Shown here in pieces: positions 15,025 through 23,351 of a DNA stretch of 64,000 nt (positions within the stretch are counted from its first letter, which is position 1; every line of letters begins with the position of its first letter). The translations under genes and the position numbers were made by a program. Under the pieces are notes generated by a model. That model was not told where the DNA came from. It saw only the letters and a program-made list of their open reading frames with translations, and searched no databases. This DNA is from Rhodococcus yunnanensis NBRC 103083 (lineage in GTDB: Bacteria; Actinomycetota; Actinomycetes; Mycobacteriales; Mycobacteriaceae), in assembly GCF_001895005.1 (NCBI RefSeq), contig NZ_BCXH01000003.1, positions 186,001 to 250,000 on the forward strand, given 5' to 3'.

Positions 15025-16724
15025 GCGACTACGACGTCCTCGTCATAGGATCCGGCTTCGGCGGTAGTGTCGCCGCGCTGAGGGCGACCGAAAAAGGGTA
15101 TCGGGTGGGGGTACTCGAATCGGGCCGACGGTTCGCCGACGACGAACTGCCGAAAACCAGTTGGCGTCTGCGAAAGTACCTGTGGGCCCCTGCAATCGGA
15201 TGCTATGGCGTGCAGCGTATCCACCTGCTGCCCGATGTTCTCGTCATGGCGGGCGCCGGAGTCGGAGGCGGGTCGCTGAACTACGCCAACACGCTGTACC
15301 AACCACCGAAGCGATTCTTCGACGACCCGCAGTGGGGCAACATCACCGACTGGCACCGCGAACTCGGCCCGTACTACGACCAGGCCAAACGTATGCTCGG
15401 CGTGGAAAAGAACCCGACGATCACGCAGTCGGACAAGGTCATGAAGGAAGTCGCCGACGACATGGGTGTCGGCGAGACCTTCACCAGTACGCCGGTCGGT
15501 GTGTTCTTCGGAACCGCAGGGGAGAAGTCTCCCGATCCGTTCTTCGGCGGCGTAGGGCCGTCGCGTACCGGCTGCACCGAGTGCGGTTCGTGTATGACGG
15601 GATGCCGCGTCGGCGCGAAGAACACCCTGGTCAAGAACTATCTCTATCTGGCCGAACATGCTGGCGCGCAGGTATTTCCGCTGACGACGGTCACCGCGGT
15701 CCGGCCCGCCACGGGAGGCGGCTACGAGGTGGTGACGCGCAGGACCGGCGGCAAGCTCCGGCGCACGGAAACGGTGATGACTGCGGACCAGGTCGTGTTC
15801 GCCGCGGGAACGTACGGTACACAGAAGTTGCTGCTCGCGATGAAGGAGACCGGCCGGCTACCTGCACTCTCGGAGCGAATCGGTAGCCTCGTGCGAACGA
15901 ACTCCGAAGCGGTGCTCGCCGCGACCGCGCGGGGGCGCGACGTCGACTACACACAGGGAGTGGCGATCACATCGTCGTTCCACCCCGACGACCACACGCA
16001 CATCGAACCCGTTCGATACGGCAAGGGCAGCAACGCGATCGGACTGCTCCAAACCGTGTTGAGCGATGGCGGAGGCCGAACTCCGCGGCTACTGAAGACT
16101 GTCGGCGTCGCACTCCGGCATCCAGGTGCAGCGCTGCGAAGCCTGTCGGTACGTCGGTGGTCCGAACGTACCGTCATCGCTCTGGTCATGCAGACCGACG
16201 ACAACTCGCTCGAACTCGGATCCACGAAGGGGCTCTTCGGTCGGCACCTGACCAGCAGGCCCGGACCGGGAGATCCGCCGCCTCAGTGGATTCCGCAGGG
16301 GCACGAGGCGATCAGGCTGCTGGCCGACAAGATCGGCGGCGACCCTGGAGGTTCGATCGCCGAGATCGTGAACATTCCGATGACCGCACATTTTCTGGGT
16401 GGCTGCGCCATCGGCGACTCTGCACGGACGGGCGTCGTGGACGCGTACCACCGCGTCTACGGGTACGAGGGGCTCCACGTCGTCGACGGCTCGGCCGTCA
16501 GCGCCAATCTCGGGGTCAATCCGTCGCTCACGATCACCGCTCAAGCCGAGCGCGCAATGGCGTTGTGGCCGAACAAGGGAGAGCTCGACGCCAGGCCTGC
16601 GCTTGGCTCGGAGTACCGCGAAATTGTGCCGACGCATCCCGCACGGCCCGTGGTACCGGTTGCGGCTCCGGGCGCGCTGCGACTGCCGCTGACTGCTCTG
16701 GGAGGTTCGACATGTGGAGCGTGA
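15021..16724 (+). CDS. GMC-family oxidoreductase (ChoD/cholesterol-oxidase-like)
   Basis: 567 residues, close to the length I recall for M. tuberculosis ChoD (Rv3409c). The N-terminal dinucleotide motif LVIGSGFGGSVAAL, the GAGVGGGSLNYAN flavin segment and the C-terminal HFLGGCAIGD and NLGVNPSLTITAQAERA segments define a GMC flavoenzyme that oxidises an alcohol to a ketone. No signal peptide. Unusual: CTECGSCMTGC at residues 185-195 reproduces the CxxCxxCxxxC spacing of a 4Fe-4S ferredoxin site. Start ATG 15021 overlaps the preceding stop. ChoD-type proteins are not proven sterol oxidases, so the sterol link is tentative. Confidence 0.88.
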   Translation: MSDYDVLVIGSGFGGSVAALRATEKGYRVGVLESGRRFADDELPKTSWRLRKYLWAPAIGCYGVQRIHLLPDVLVMAGAGVGGGSLNYANTLYQPPKRFFDDPQWGNITDWHRELGPYYDQAKRMLGVEKNPTITQSDKVMKEVADDMGVGETFTSTPVGVFFGTAGEKSPDPFFGGVGPSRTGCTECGSCMTGCRVGAKNTLVKNYLYLAEHAGAQVFPLTTVTAVRPATGGGYEVVTRRTGGKLRRTETVMTADQVVFAAGTYGTQKLLLAMKETGRLPALSERIGSLVRTNSEAVLAATARGRDVDYTQGVAITSSFHPDDHTHIEPVRYGKGSNAIGLLQTVLSDGGGRTPRLLKTVGVALRHPGAALRSLSVRRWSERTVIALVMQTDDNSLELGSTKGLFGRHLTSRPGPGDPPPQWIPQGHEAIRLLADKIGGDPGGSIAEIVNIPMTAHFLGGCAIGDSARTGVVDAYHRVYGYEGLHVVDGSAVSANLGVNPSLTITAQAERAMALWPNKGELDARPALGSEYREIVPTHPARPVVPVAAPGALRLPLTALGGSTCGA

Positions 16725-17368
16725 AGGAATCGACGTCCGACCGCACCGACTGGCCGGAGAGCCCGCCGCCGCCGTGGCCTGCCGAGGTTCGCGCGACCAT
16801 CTGGTGGCACCGAGCGACGCCGGTCGGCCGCGAGCTTCTTCCCGAGAAGGATCTGCCGGTGACCGTGGCGATGGTCGTCGACTATCTGAGCTCGCCCGTA
16901 GGGCCGTACCGGGAAATTCTCGCGAGCCCGGTGCTACGACGGCCGGTGCGGAACTCAGGTGCGCTGCCGAGAATCGCGGTCCCGTTCATCGCCGTCGACT
17001 CGGAGACGTCGGTGCACGGTGGCCGCACTCACTGGTCGCTACCGAAGGTATTGGCGAAATTCGGCGGCGACGTACTGACGTCGGCGTCTGCGGCGGGAGA
17101 GGAGTGGGAGGTGCGCACCGACGCCTCGGGTATCGGCCCGCGGTTCCCGATTCGGGGAGGTCTCGGGTTTGCTCAACCGGTCGACGACGAGGTTCTTCTG
17201 GCCGGTGCGCGGTTGTCCGGCAAGGCCAGGTTGTGCCGGGTGACCGTCGGCGCAGAGGGCCCCACGTTGAGTCGATGGCTGTCCTCGGGCACCCATTTCG
17301 GGTTGCAGATCGTCGCAGGCACTATGACCACTGGCCCATCGAAGCTGGTCAGCGGGGCTGAGGTCTAG
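16712..17368 (+). CDS. Acetoacetate-decarboxylase-superfamily protein
   Basis: 218 residues. Start ATG 16712 overlaps the end of the GMC gene by 13 nt and follows GGGAGG. The middle (HGGRTHWSLPKVLAKFGGDV) matches the acetoacetate decarboxylase-like fold, in which the true enzyme uses a Schiff-base Lys in a conserved E-x-G-x-x-K context; here the Lys in LPKVLAKFGG is a candidate, but the classical signature is not complete. It may act as a decarboxylase, lyase or hydratase on a keto acid. It is the last gene of the TetR-FMO-GMC operon, so it probably acts on their product. No hairpin is seen in the 50-bp gap to the furA gene. Confidence 0.72.
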   Translation: MWSVKESTSDRTDWPESPPPPWPAEVRATIWWHRATPVGRELLPEKDLPVTVAMVVDYLSSPVGPYREILASPVLRRPVRNSGALPRIAVPFIAVDSETSVHGGRTHWSLPKVLAKFGGDVLTSASAAGEEWEVRTDASGIGPRFPIRGGLGFAQPVDDEVLLAGARLSGKARLCRVTVGAEGPTLSRWLSSGTHFGLQIVAGTMTTGPSKLVSGAEV

Positions 17369-17380
17369 TTAGACTGCCTT

Positions 17381-17411
17381 TTCTTGACTAATTCCAGAAA
17401 GCGGGCATACT
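17381..17411 (+). promoter_or_regulatory. FurA operator and leaderless furA promoter
   Basis: TTCTTGACTAATTCCAGAAA (17381-17400) closely matches, from memory, the FurA box in front of mycobacterial furA-katG. It covers a -35 TTGACT (17384-17389); 16 nt later comes a -10-like CATACT (17406-17411), only 7 nt before the furA ATG at 17419. This predicts an essentially leaderless mRNA and autorepression by FurA. Confidence 0.75.
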
Positions 17412-17418
17412 CGAACGC

Positions 17419-17913
17419 ATGCCATCGGAAGAGACGATCTCGGACCCGGCCGCGCTGTTGCGCTCGGTGGGTCTTCGCGTCACGACTCCTCGGGTGGCGG
17501 TACTGAATGCGGTCACAGCCCGACCGCATTCGGACGCCGACGACGTTGCAGCACTGGTCCGAGCCGATGTCGGTTCGGTGTCGACGCAGGCGGTGTACGA
17601 CGTTCTGCGCGCATGCGTGAGCGCCGGACTTCTCCGCCGCATCGAGCCCGCAGGGTCTCCTGCGCTGTACGAAACTCGGATCGGCGACAACCATCACCAC
17701 CTGGTGTGCCGTAGTTGCCAGACGGTGCTCGACGTCGATTGTGTCGTCGGCGCAGCGCCGTGCCTCGATCCGTCGGATTCTCATGGATTCGTCGTCGAGG
17801 AAGCCGAAATAGTGTTCTGGGGATTGTGCCAGGACTGCCTGCCCCAGCCCGGTCAGGGTTCGACTGCTGTCGATTCGGCTATCAGCACCAACAACTCTTC
17901 CCATACCCAGTAA
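17419..17913 (+). CDS. furA: Fur-family peroxide-responsive repressor FurA
   Basis: 164 residues. The winged-helix N-terminus (LRVTTPRVAVLNAV...STQAVYDVLRACVSAGLLRRI) and the metal-binding C-terminus are typical: DNHHHLVCRSC, CLDPSD and WGLCQDC supply the His/Cys ligands of the regulatory and structural sites. The NHHHLVCRSC and EAEIVFWGLC stretches are close to M. tuberculosis FurA. It represses itself and the linked catalase until metal-catalysed oxidation. The last roughly 25 residues are a Ser/Thr/Gln-rich tail without known role. In mycobacteria the neighbour is katG; here it is a monofunctional catalase followed by dps. Confidence 0.93.
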   Translation: MPSEETISDPAALLRSVGLRVTTPRVAVLNAVTARPHSDADDVAALVRADVGSVSTQAVYDVLRACVSAGLLRRIEPAGSPALYETRIGDNHHHLVCRSCQTVLDVDCVVGAAPCLDPSDSHGFVVEEAEIVFWGLCQDCLPQPGQGSTAVDSAISTNNSSHTQ

Positions 17914-17931
17914 CTTCAGGAGGCTTTGCAC

Positions 17932-19446
17932 ATGACCGAGCCGACCACCAGCAATTCCGGAATCCCGGTTGCCAGCGACGACCAGTCGTTGACCGCCGGA
18001 ACGCAGGGTCCGATCCTGCTCCACGATCATTACCTCATCGAGAAAATGGCGCAGTTCAACCGTGAGCGCGTGCCCGAGCGTGTCGTACATGCCAAGGGCG
18101 CAGGTGCATTCGGCGTCCTCGAAATCACCGAGGACATCTCGCAGTACACCAAAGCTGCCGCGCTGCAGAAGGGCGTCAAGACCGAGGCTCTCGCGCGTTT
18201 CTCGACGGTCGCAGGCGAGCAGGGTAGCCCGGACACCTGGCGTGACCCTCGCGGTTTCGCGCTGAAGTTCTACACGACCGAGGGCAACTGGGATCTCGTC
18301 GGCAACAACACCCCGGTGTTCTTCGTCAAGGATCCGATCAAGTTCCAGGACTTCATCCGAAGCCAGAAGCGCCTGCCCGCCTCCGGCCTTCGTGACCACG
18401 ACATGCAGTGGGACTTCTGGACGCTGTCACCGGAAACGGCGCATCAGGTCACGTGGCTCATGGGCGACCGCGGTATCCCGAAGAGCTTCCGGCACATGGA
18501 CGGATTCGGCTCGCACACATACCAGTTCATCAACGAGGCCGGTGAGCGGTCCTGGGTCAAGTTCCACTTCAAAACCAACCAGGGCATCGACTTTCTGACA
18601 CAGCAGAAGGCCGACGAGCTGGCCGGCACGTCCCCCGACCATCATCGGCAGGACCTGTTCGGCGCGATCAGCGAGGGCGACTTCCCGAGTTGGGACTTCT
18701 ACATCCAGATCATGCCGTACGACGACGCGGAGAACTACAAATACAATCCGTTCGACCTCACCAAGGTCTGGTCCCAGAAGGACTACCCCAAGATCAAGGT
18801 CGGAAAGCTCACGCTGAACCGCAACCCGGAAAACTTCTTCGCTCAGATCGAGCAGAGCTCGTTCGAGCCGTCGAACCTCGTTCCCGGAATCGGCGTCAGC
18901 CCCGACAAGATGCTGCTCGGCCGCGTCTTCTCGTACGCCGACGCGCACCGATACCGCATCGGCACCAATTACGCGCAGCTGCCGGTCAATGCACCCAAGG
19001 CGCCCGTCAACACGTACTCGAAGGAAGGGGCGATGCGGTACTCGTTCAACTCCGCGGACACTCCCGTGTACGCACCCAACTCGTACGGCGGCCCGCACGC
19101 GGACTCGGCGAAGTTCGGGAGCGACGGGTCATGGGATTTCGAGCCCCGCTTCGTGCGCACCGGGTACATCGAGCATGCCGAGGACGGCGACTTCGTCCAG
19201 GCAGGCATCCTCGTTCGTGAGGTGCTCGACGACGCGGCGCGTGAACGCTTGGCAGGCAACATCGTCGGCCACGCACTCAACGGTGTGTCCGAGCCGATAC
19301 TGAAGCGCGTCTTCGAATACTGGACCAACGTCGACCCCGATCTCGGCAAGAAGGTCGAGGAGGGCGTCAGAGCAGGGCAGGCCGACGCGGCACCCACCAC
19401 GAGCCAGTCGCCCACCACCCCGGGCGACGAGGCGGAAAAGGTCTGA
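17932..19446 (+). CDS. katA: Monofunctional haem catalase
   Basis: 504 residues, a small-subunit catalase that dismutates H2O2 to water and O2. The distal His53 ([13 protein letters not shown]), distal Asn126 ([12 protein letters not shown]) and proximal haem ligand Tyr335 ([12 protein letters not shown]) are all present. ATG 17932 has CAGGAGG 8-9 nt upstream and begins 18 nt after the furA stop; the TTG at 17926 is disregarded. Expression is presumably derepressed with furA under peroxide stress. The C-terminal roughly 40 residues are rich in Ala/Thr/Pro. Confidence 0.96.
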   Translation: MTEPTTSNSGIPVASDDQSLTAGTQGPILLHDHYLIEKMAQFNRERVPERVVHAKGAGAFGVLEITEDISQYTKAAALQKGVKTEALARFSTVAGEQGSPDTWRDPRGFALKFYTTEGNWDLVGNNTPVFFVKDPIKFQDFIRSQKRLPASGLRDHDMQWDFWTLSPETAHQVTWLMGDRGIPKSFRHMDGFGSHTYQFINEAGERSWVKFHFKTNQGIDFLTQQKADELAGTSPDHHRQDLFGAISEGDFPSWDFYIQIMPYDDAENYKYNPFDLTKVWSQKDYPKIKVGKLTLNRNPENFFAQIEQSSFEPSNLVPGIGVSPDKMLLGRVFSYADAHRYRIGTNYAQLPVNAPKAPVNTYSKEGAMRYSFNSADTPVYAPNSYGGPHADSAKFGSDGSWDFEPRFVRTGYIEHAEDGDFVQAGILVREVLDDAARERLAGNIVGHALNGVSEPILKRVFEYWTNVDPDLGKKVEEGVRAGQADAAPTTSQSPTTPGDEAEKV

Positions 19447-19489
19447 CAAGACCGATCCCACCGGTAAATCCTCGACGAAGGAGGACTTC

Positions 19490-19963
19490 ATGACCAATCC
19501 CATCACCAGCACCCTCGATGCCGGTCAGCAGAAGATCGCCGGAGATGCCCTGCAGGGCACCGTCGTCGATCTGATCGATCTCTCGCTGATCGCGAAGCAG
19601 GCGCACTGGAACGTCATCGGTAAGAACTTCCGATCCGTTCACCTCGCCCTCGACGAACTGGTCACTGCAGCAAGAGATTTCACCGACGCCGCGGCCGAAC
19701 GCGCAACTGCGATCGGCGTCAGTCCCGACGGCCGATCGGCAACCGTGTCGACGACCGCGGGCACCAAGGGATTCGGCGAAGGCTGGACCAAGGACGAACA
19801 GGTCATCGCTGCCATCGTCGACAATCTCGCCGCCGTCGTCGATCGACTTCGAGGACGTATCGCCGACACCGAGGCAGCCGATCCGGTCACCCAGGATCTG
19901 CTGATCGGTATCACCGCGCGGCTCGAGCAGCTGCACTGGATGTGGCAGGCCCAGGTCGACTGA
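19490..19963 (+). CDS. dps: Dps-family DNA-binding ferritin
   Basis: 157 residues. The four-helix ferritin-like protein has the complete Dps ferroxidase set with the canonical spacing: His39 and His51 from one subunit, Asp66 and Glu70 from the partner (QAHWNVIGKNF, HLALDELV, DFTDAAAER). As a 12-mer it would oxidise Fe(II) with H2O2, store iron and protect DNA. GGAGGAC lies before the ATG. It is 43 nt downstream of katA without a terminator between, so furA-katA-dps form one peroxide and iron stress operon; a hairpin follows at 19977. Confidence 0.93.
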   Translation: MTNPITSTLDAGQQKIAGDALQGTVVDLIDLSLIAKQAHWNVIGKNFRSVHLALDELVTAARDFTDAAAERATAIGVSPDGRSATVSTTAGTKGFGEGWTKDEQVIAAIVDNLAAVVDRLRGRIADTEAADPVTQDLLIGITARLEQLHWMWQAQVD

Positions 19964-19976
19964 GCCGTCGTTCGAC

Positions 19977-20009
19977 GAAGGGGACCTCTCGATGCGAGGG
20001 GTCCTCTTC
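19977..20009 (+). terminator. Terminator of the furA-katA-dps operon
   Basis: 15-bp stem (19977-19991 with 19995-20009; two G-U pairs in RNA), 3-nt loop, followed by GTGTTT. It starts 14 nt after the dps stop. Confidence 0.8.
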
Positions 20010-20046
20010 GTGTTTCACCCGGACTTCTCGAGGGTAAGCACCGTCG

Positions 20047-20739
20047 ATGAACACAAGCCCCGGCGCAGTTCTGTTCGACATCGACGGCACGCTCGTCGAT
20101 TCCAACTACGTGCACGTCGACACATGGTCTCGCGCGTTCGCCGACGCGGGTGTGACGGTGCCGTCGTGGCGGATACACCGGTGCATAGGGATGGACGGGG
20201 ACAAGCTCCTCGAAGCTCTGGTCGGCTCGGCCGACAGCGCAGTCGCACTGGAGGCCAAGGACCTTCACAGCGACTACTACGACAAGGCCAGCGGGCGCCT
20301 ACAGATACTGCCGGGTGCGCGCGAACTGCTGCAGCGGATCGAAGAACTCGGCCTGACGGTGGTGCTTGCGACGTCGGCACCCGAGTCCGAACTGGCTATG
20401 CTGCGTGACCTCCTCGACGTCGAGGAGGTTCTGTCCGCCGTAACCTCCGCCGAGGACGCCGAGGACGCCAAACCGGATCCCGAGATCATCGACATCGCTC
20501 TTGCGCGGGCCTCCGTCACGCCCGAGCGCGCGGTGATGGTGGGCGACAGTGTGTGGGACATGAAGGCGTCACGACGCGCCGGTGTGGTGTGCCTCGGTGT
20601 TCGATGCGGCGGCGTCCCCGACGCGGAACTGCGTGCCGCCGGTGCCGAGGACGTGTACGAGGATCCGGCCGACCTCGTCGACAAGCTGCAGGACAGCACG
20701 AAGTACGTCAGCGCGATCGCGAGATTGATCGACGCATGA
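20047..20739 (+). CDS. HAD-superfamily phosphatase
   Basis: 230 residues. HAD motifs I (VLFDIDGTLVDSN, nucleophile Asp and acid/base Asp), II (VVLATSAP), III (Lys in DAKPDPEI) and IV (VMVGDSVWDMKAS) are all present, with a helical cap after motif I as in phosphoglycolate phosphatase/beta-phosphoglucomutase types. It likely dephosphorylates a small sugar or organic phosphate. Its stop overlaps the GH15 start (ATGA at 20736), so both are co-translated, suggesting a sugar-phosphate substrate; this is inference. Confidence 0.88.
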   Translation: MNTSPGAVLFDIDGTLVDSNYVHVDTWSRAFADAGVTVPSWRIHRCIGMDGDKLLEALVGSADSAVALEAKDLHSDYYDKASGRLQILPGARELLQRIEELGLTVVLATSAPESELAMLRDLLDVEEVLSAVTSAEDAEDAKPDPEIIDIALARASVTPERAVMVGDSVWDMKASRRAGVVCLGVRCGGVPDAELRAAGAEDVYEDPADLVDKLQDSTKYVSAIARLIDA

Positions 20740-22520
20740 CCCGTGATCGCGGTTACAGCGCGGTGGAAGACTACGCGGCCATCGGCGACGGGCGGACCGT
20801 CGCACTGATCGCCGACGACGGAACAATCGATTGGCTGCCGTTGCCGAATCTCGATTCGCCGCCTCCCTTCGCTGCGCTTCTCGATGCGGAACACGGCGGA
20901 AGTTTCCAGCTCCGCCCAGTCGAGGACTTCACTTCGAAGCGCGAATTCGTCTCCGGAACCAACGTTCTCGCCACGATTCATCGAACGGCGTCGGGGACGG
21001 TTCGTGTCACCGATTCGTTGAATACCGGTGTCGCCGGCCGGCTGCCGTGGGTCGAACTGGCTCGGCGGATCGACGGGATCGACGGTGCCGTCGAGATGAC
21101 GTGGTGCGTCGCTCCCGGCACCATGCTGGGGAGCGCTTCGCCGTGGGCGTACGACACCCAGCACGGCACGGTACTTCGCGCGGACGGATTGACGATGGGT
21201 GTCCGAACGCTGGAGGCGGACGACGTCACCGTCGAGAATCAAAGCATCTGTGGAACATTCACCACAGCCGCCGGGTCGCGGCACCTCGTCGGGTTGGTGG
21301 GCACCGAGCACGAGCCTCTGCACCTTCCCGATCCGCGCAACGTCGACGACGGCGTCGACCGCACGGTGCGAAACTGGCGAGCGTGGTCCGAGGAGTTCGA
21401 CTACGACGGGCCGTGGTCGGAGCACGTTGCACGCAGTGCTCTTGCGCTGAAGTTGCTGTTGCACAGCCCATCCGGCGCCATCGCTGCAGCAGCAACCACA
21501 TCGTTGCCGGAGAACCTGGACGGCGGAAAGAACTGGGACTACCGCTATGCGTGGGTGCGCGACACCGCGTACACGATTCGAGCGATGATCCGCTTCGGTC
21601 TCCGCGAGGAAGTCCACGCGGCGGTGGCCTGGCTGTTGAAGGTCATTCGATGCAACGATCCCCTCGTCAACGTCTTCTACACCCTCGGCGGTGAGTTGCC
21701 CGGCGGAACCGAGCAGCCCGATGTGCCGGGCTGGCGCGGAATCGGACCCGTCGTCAACGGCAACGCCGCCGCAGATCAGCTCCAGCTGGGCATCTTCGGC
21801 GATCTCTTCTCGATCGTTCGCCTGTACGTCGACGCAGGCAATGTCCTCGACGCCGACACCGGCCGGCTGCTCGCAACCATCGCCGACCAGACATGCGACT
21901 CGTGGCAACGCCGCGACGCGGGCATCTGGGAGCTCGAAGAGGAGCAGCACTACACCAGTTCCACACTCGGCTGCTGGCAAGCGCTCGACTGTGCGGTACA
22001 TCTTGCCGACAGCGGTCAGATCCCCGGTGTCGCAGACAGGTGGCGGGCCGAGAAGGACCGAATCCGTGCATACGTCGAAGACGAATGCTGGTCGGACGAG
22101 CGACAGACGTACACGTCCTACCCCGGCTCGACCGGCCTCGACGCCTCGGTTCTGCTGGCCGCCGAGATGAATTTCGATCGCGGCGAACGAATGTCGTCGA
22201 CGATCGATGCACTCGGTGAGGAACTCGGCTCCGGGCCACTGCTGTACCGCTACTCGGGCGCCCAGAAGGAGGAAGCCACCTTTGTGGCGTGTGCGTTCTG
22301 GCGGGTGTCCGCACTCTCGTGCGTCGGACGCGACTCCGAAGCCACCGCCCTGATGGACCAGCTGGTCGAGATGTCCAACGACGTCGGGCTGTACAGCGAG
22401 ATGATCGATGCTTCGGACGGATCGTTTCTGGGTAACTTCCCACAGGGCCTGAGCCACCTGGCATTGGTGAACGCAGCACTGACCATCGGGCGCTCGCACG
22501 ATGCGACCGCTGAACGTTGA
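20736..22520 (+). CDS. GH15-family glycosidase (glucoamylase/trehalase-like)
   Basis: 594 residues. The N-terminal beta-sandwich domain (VALIADDGTIDWLPLPNLDS) is followed by an (alpha/alpha)6 barrel with the GH15 signature KNWDYRYAWVRDTAYT; a second acidic motif LYSEMID precedes GNFPQGLSHLALVN. Mycobacterial relatives include a trehalase, so trehalose or an alpha-glucan are the likeliest substrates. No signal peptide, so it is cytosolic. ATG 20736 overlaps the HAD stop; the longer frame to 20553 is inside the HAD gene. Confidence 0.88.
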   Translation: MTRDRGYSAVEDYAAIGDGRTVALIADDGTIDWLPLPNLDSPPPFAALLDAEHGGSFQLRPVEDFTSKREFVSGTNVLATIHRTASGTVRVTDSLNTGVAGRLPWVELARRIDGIDGAVEMTWCVAPGTMLGSASPWAYDTQHGTVLRADGLTMGVRTLEADDVTVENQSICGTFTTAAGSRHLVGLVGTEHEPLHLPDPRNVDDGVDRTVRNWRAWSEEFDYDGPWSEHVARSALALKLLLHSPSGAIAAAATTSLPENLDGGKNWDYRYAWVRDTAYTIRAMIRFGLREEVHAAVAWLLKVIRCNDPLVNVFYTLGGELPGGTEQPDVPGWRGIGPVVNGNAAADQLQLGIFGDLFSIVRLYVDAGNVLDADTGRLLATIADQTCDSWQRRDAGIWELEEEQHYTSSTLGCWQALDCAVHLADSGQIPGVADRWRAEKDRIRAYVEDECWSDERQTYTSYPGSTGLDASVLLAAEMNFDRGERMSSTIDALGEELGSGPLLYRYSGAQKEEATFVACAFWRVSALSCVGRDSEATALMDQLVEMSNDVGLYSEMIDASDGSFLGNFPQGLSHLALVNAALTIGRSHDATAER

Positions 22521-22536
22521 ATCGAAAGAAGGCCCT

Positions 22537-23337
22537 ATGGAACTGGGAATCGAAGGAAAATCTGCCCTCGTGACCGGAGCGGACTCCGGGATCGGTTGGC
22601 AGACCGCGAAAATGCTTCTGGCCGAGGGTGTCCGAGTGGTGATCAGCGACAAGGACCAGGGCTCGCTCGACGCGGCCGCGTCCGAGCTGAAGGCGTCCGA
22701 GGGCTCGCTGTTCGCCTTCGCCGCCGACGTCACGGACACCGCTGCCGTGGAGAAGCTGGCCGAGCGGACTCGGAATGCCGTGGGCGAGATAGACATTCTC
22801 GTTCAATCCTCCGGCGTCACCGGCGCGCAAGGACTGTTTCACGAGATCGACGAAGAGGGGTGGCGCAGTACCCTCGACATCGATCTGATGGGACCGGTCC
22901 GATTGCTCCGCGCCTTCCTGCCTGCGCTCAGGCGCGGCGGCTGGGGCCGTATCGTGCTCCTGACCTCCGAAGACGCCGTGCAACCGTACGACGACGAGCT
23001 GCCGTACTGCTCGGCCAAAGCCGGTGTGCTGGCACTCGCCAAAGGGCTCTCGCGTAGCTATGCCTCCGAAGGGCTTCTCGTCAATACTGTTTCGCCCGCG
23101 TTCATTCATACGCCCATGACCGACGCGATGATGGACAAGCGCGCCGAGGAAAAGGGCACCGATCGAGACGGCGCAATCCGCAGTTTCCTCGAGGAAGAGC
23201 GTCCGTACATGGAACTCGGACGACGCGGGGAACCCGACGAGGTGGCCTCGGTGATCACCTTCCTGTGCTCGGACCGAGCCAGCTTCGTCAACGGATCCAA
23301 CTACCGGGTCGATTCCGGCTCTGTCGCAACGATGTAA
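22537..23337 (+). CDS. Short-chain dehydrogenase/reductase
   Basis: 266 residues. The NAD(P)-binding segment is ALVTGADSGIGWQTA (TGxxxGIG). The catalytic Ser is in LTSEDAVQPY, and Tyr and Lys in LPYCSAKAG (YxxxK). An Asp in VISDKDQG after beta-2 points to NAD(H) preference. C-terminal NGSNYRVDSGS is typical. ATG 22537 is preceded by AAGAAGG. It is 16 nt after the GH15 gene and 14 nt before the LLM gene, in one operon. Substrate unknown. Confidence 0.88.
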   Translation: MELGIEGKSALVTGADSGIGWQTAKMLLAEGVRVVISDKDQGSLDAAASELKASEGSLFAFAADVTDTAAVEKLAERTRNAVGEIDILVQSSGVTGAQGLFHEIDEEGWRSTLDIDLMGPVRLLRAFLPALRRGGWGRIVLLTSEDAVQPYDDELPYCSAKAGVLALAKGLSRSYASEGLLVNTVSPAFIHTPMTDAMMDKRAEEKGTDRDGAIRSFLEEERPYMELGRRGEPDEVASVITFLCSDRASFVNGSNYRVDSGSVATM

Positions 23338-23351
23338 GGAGACACACGCAT

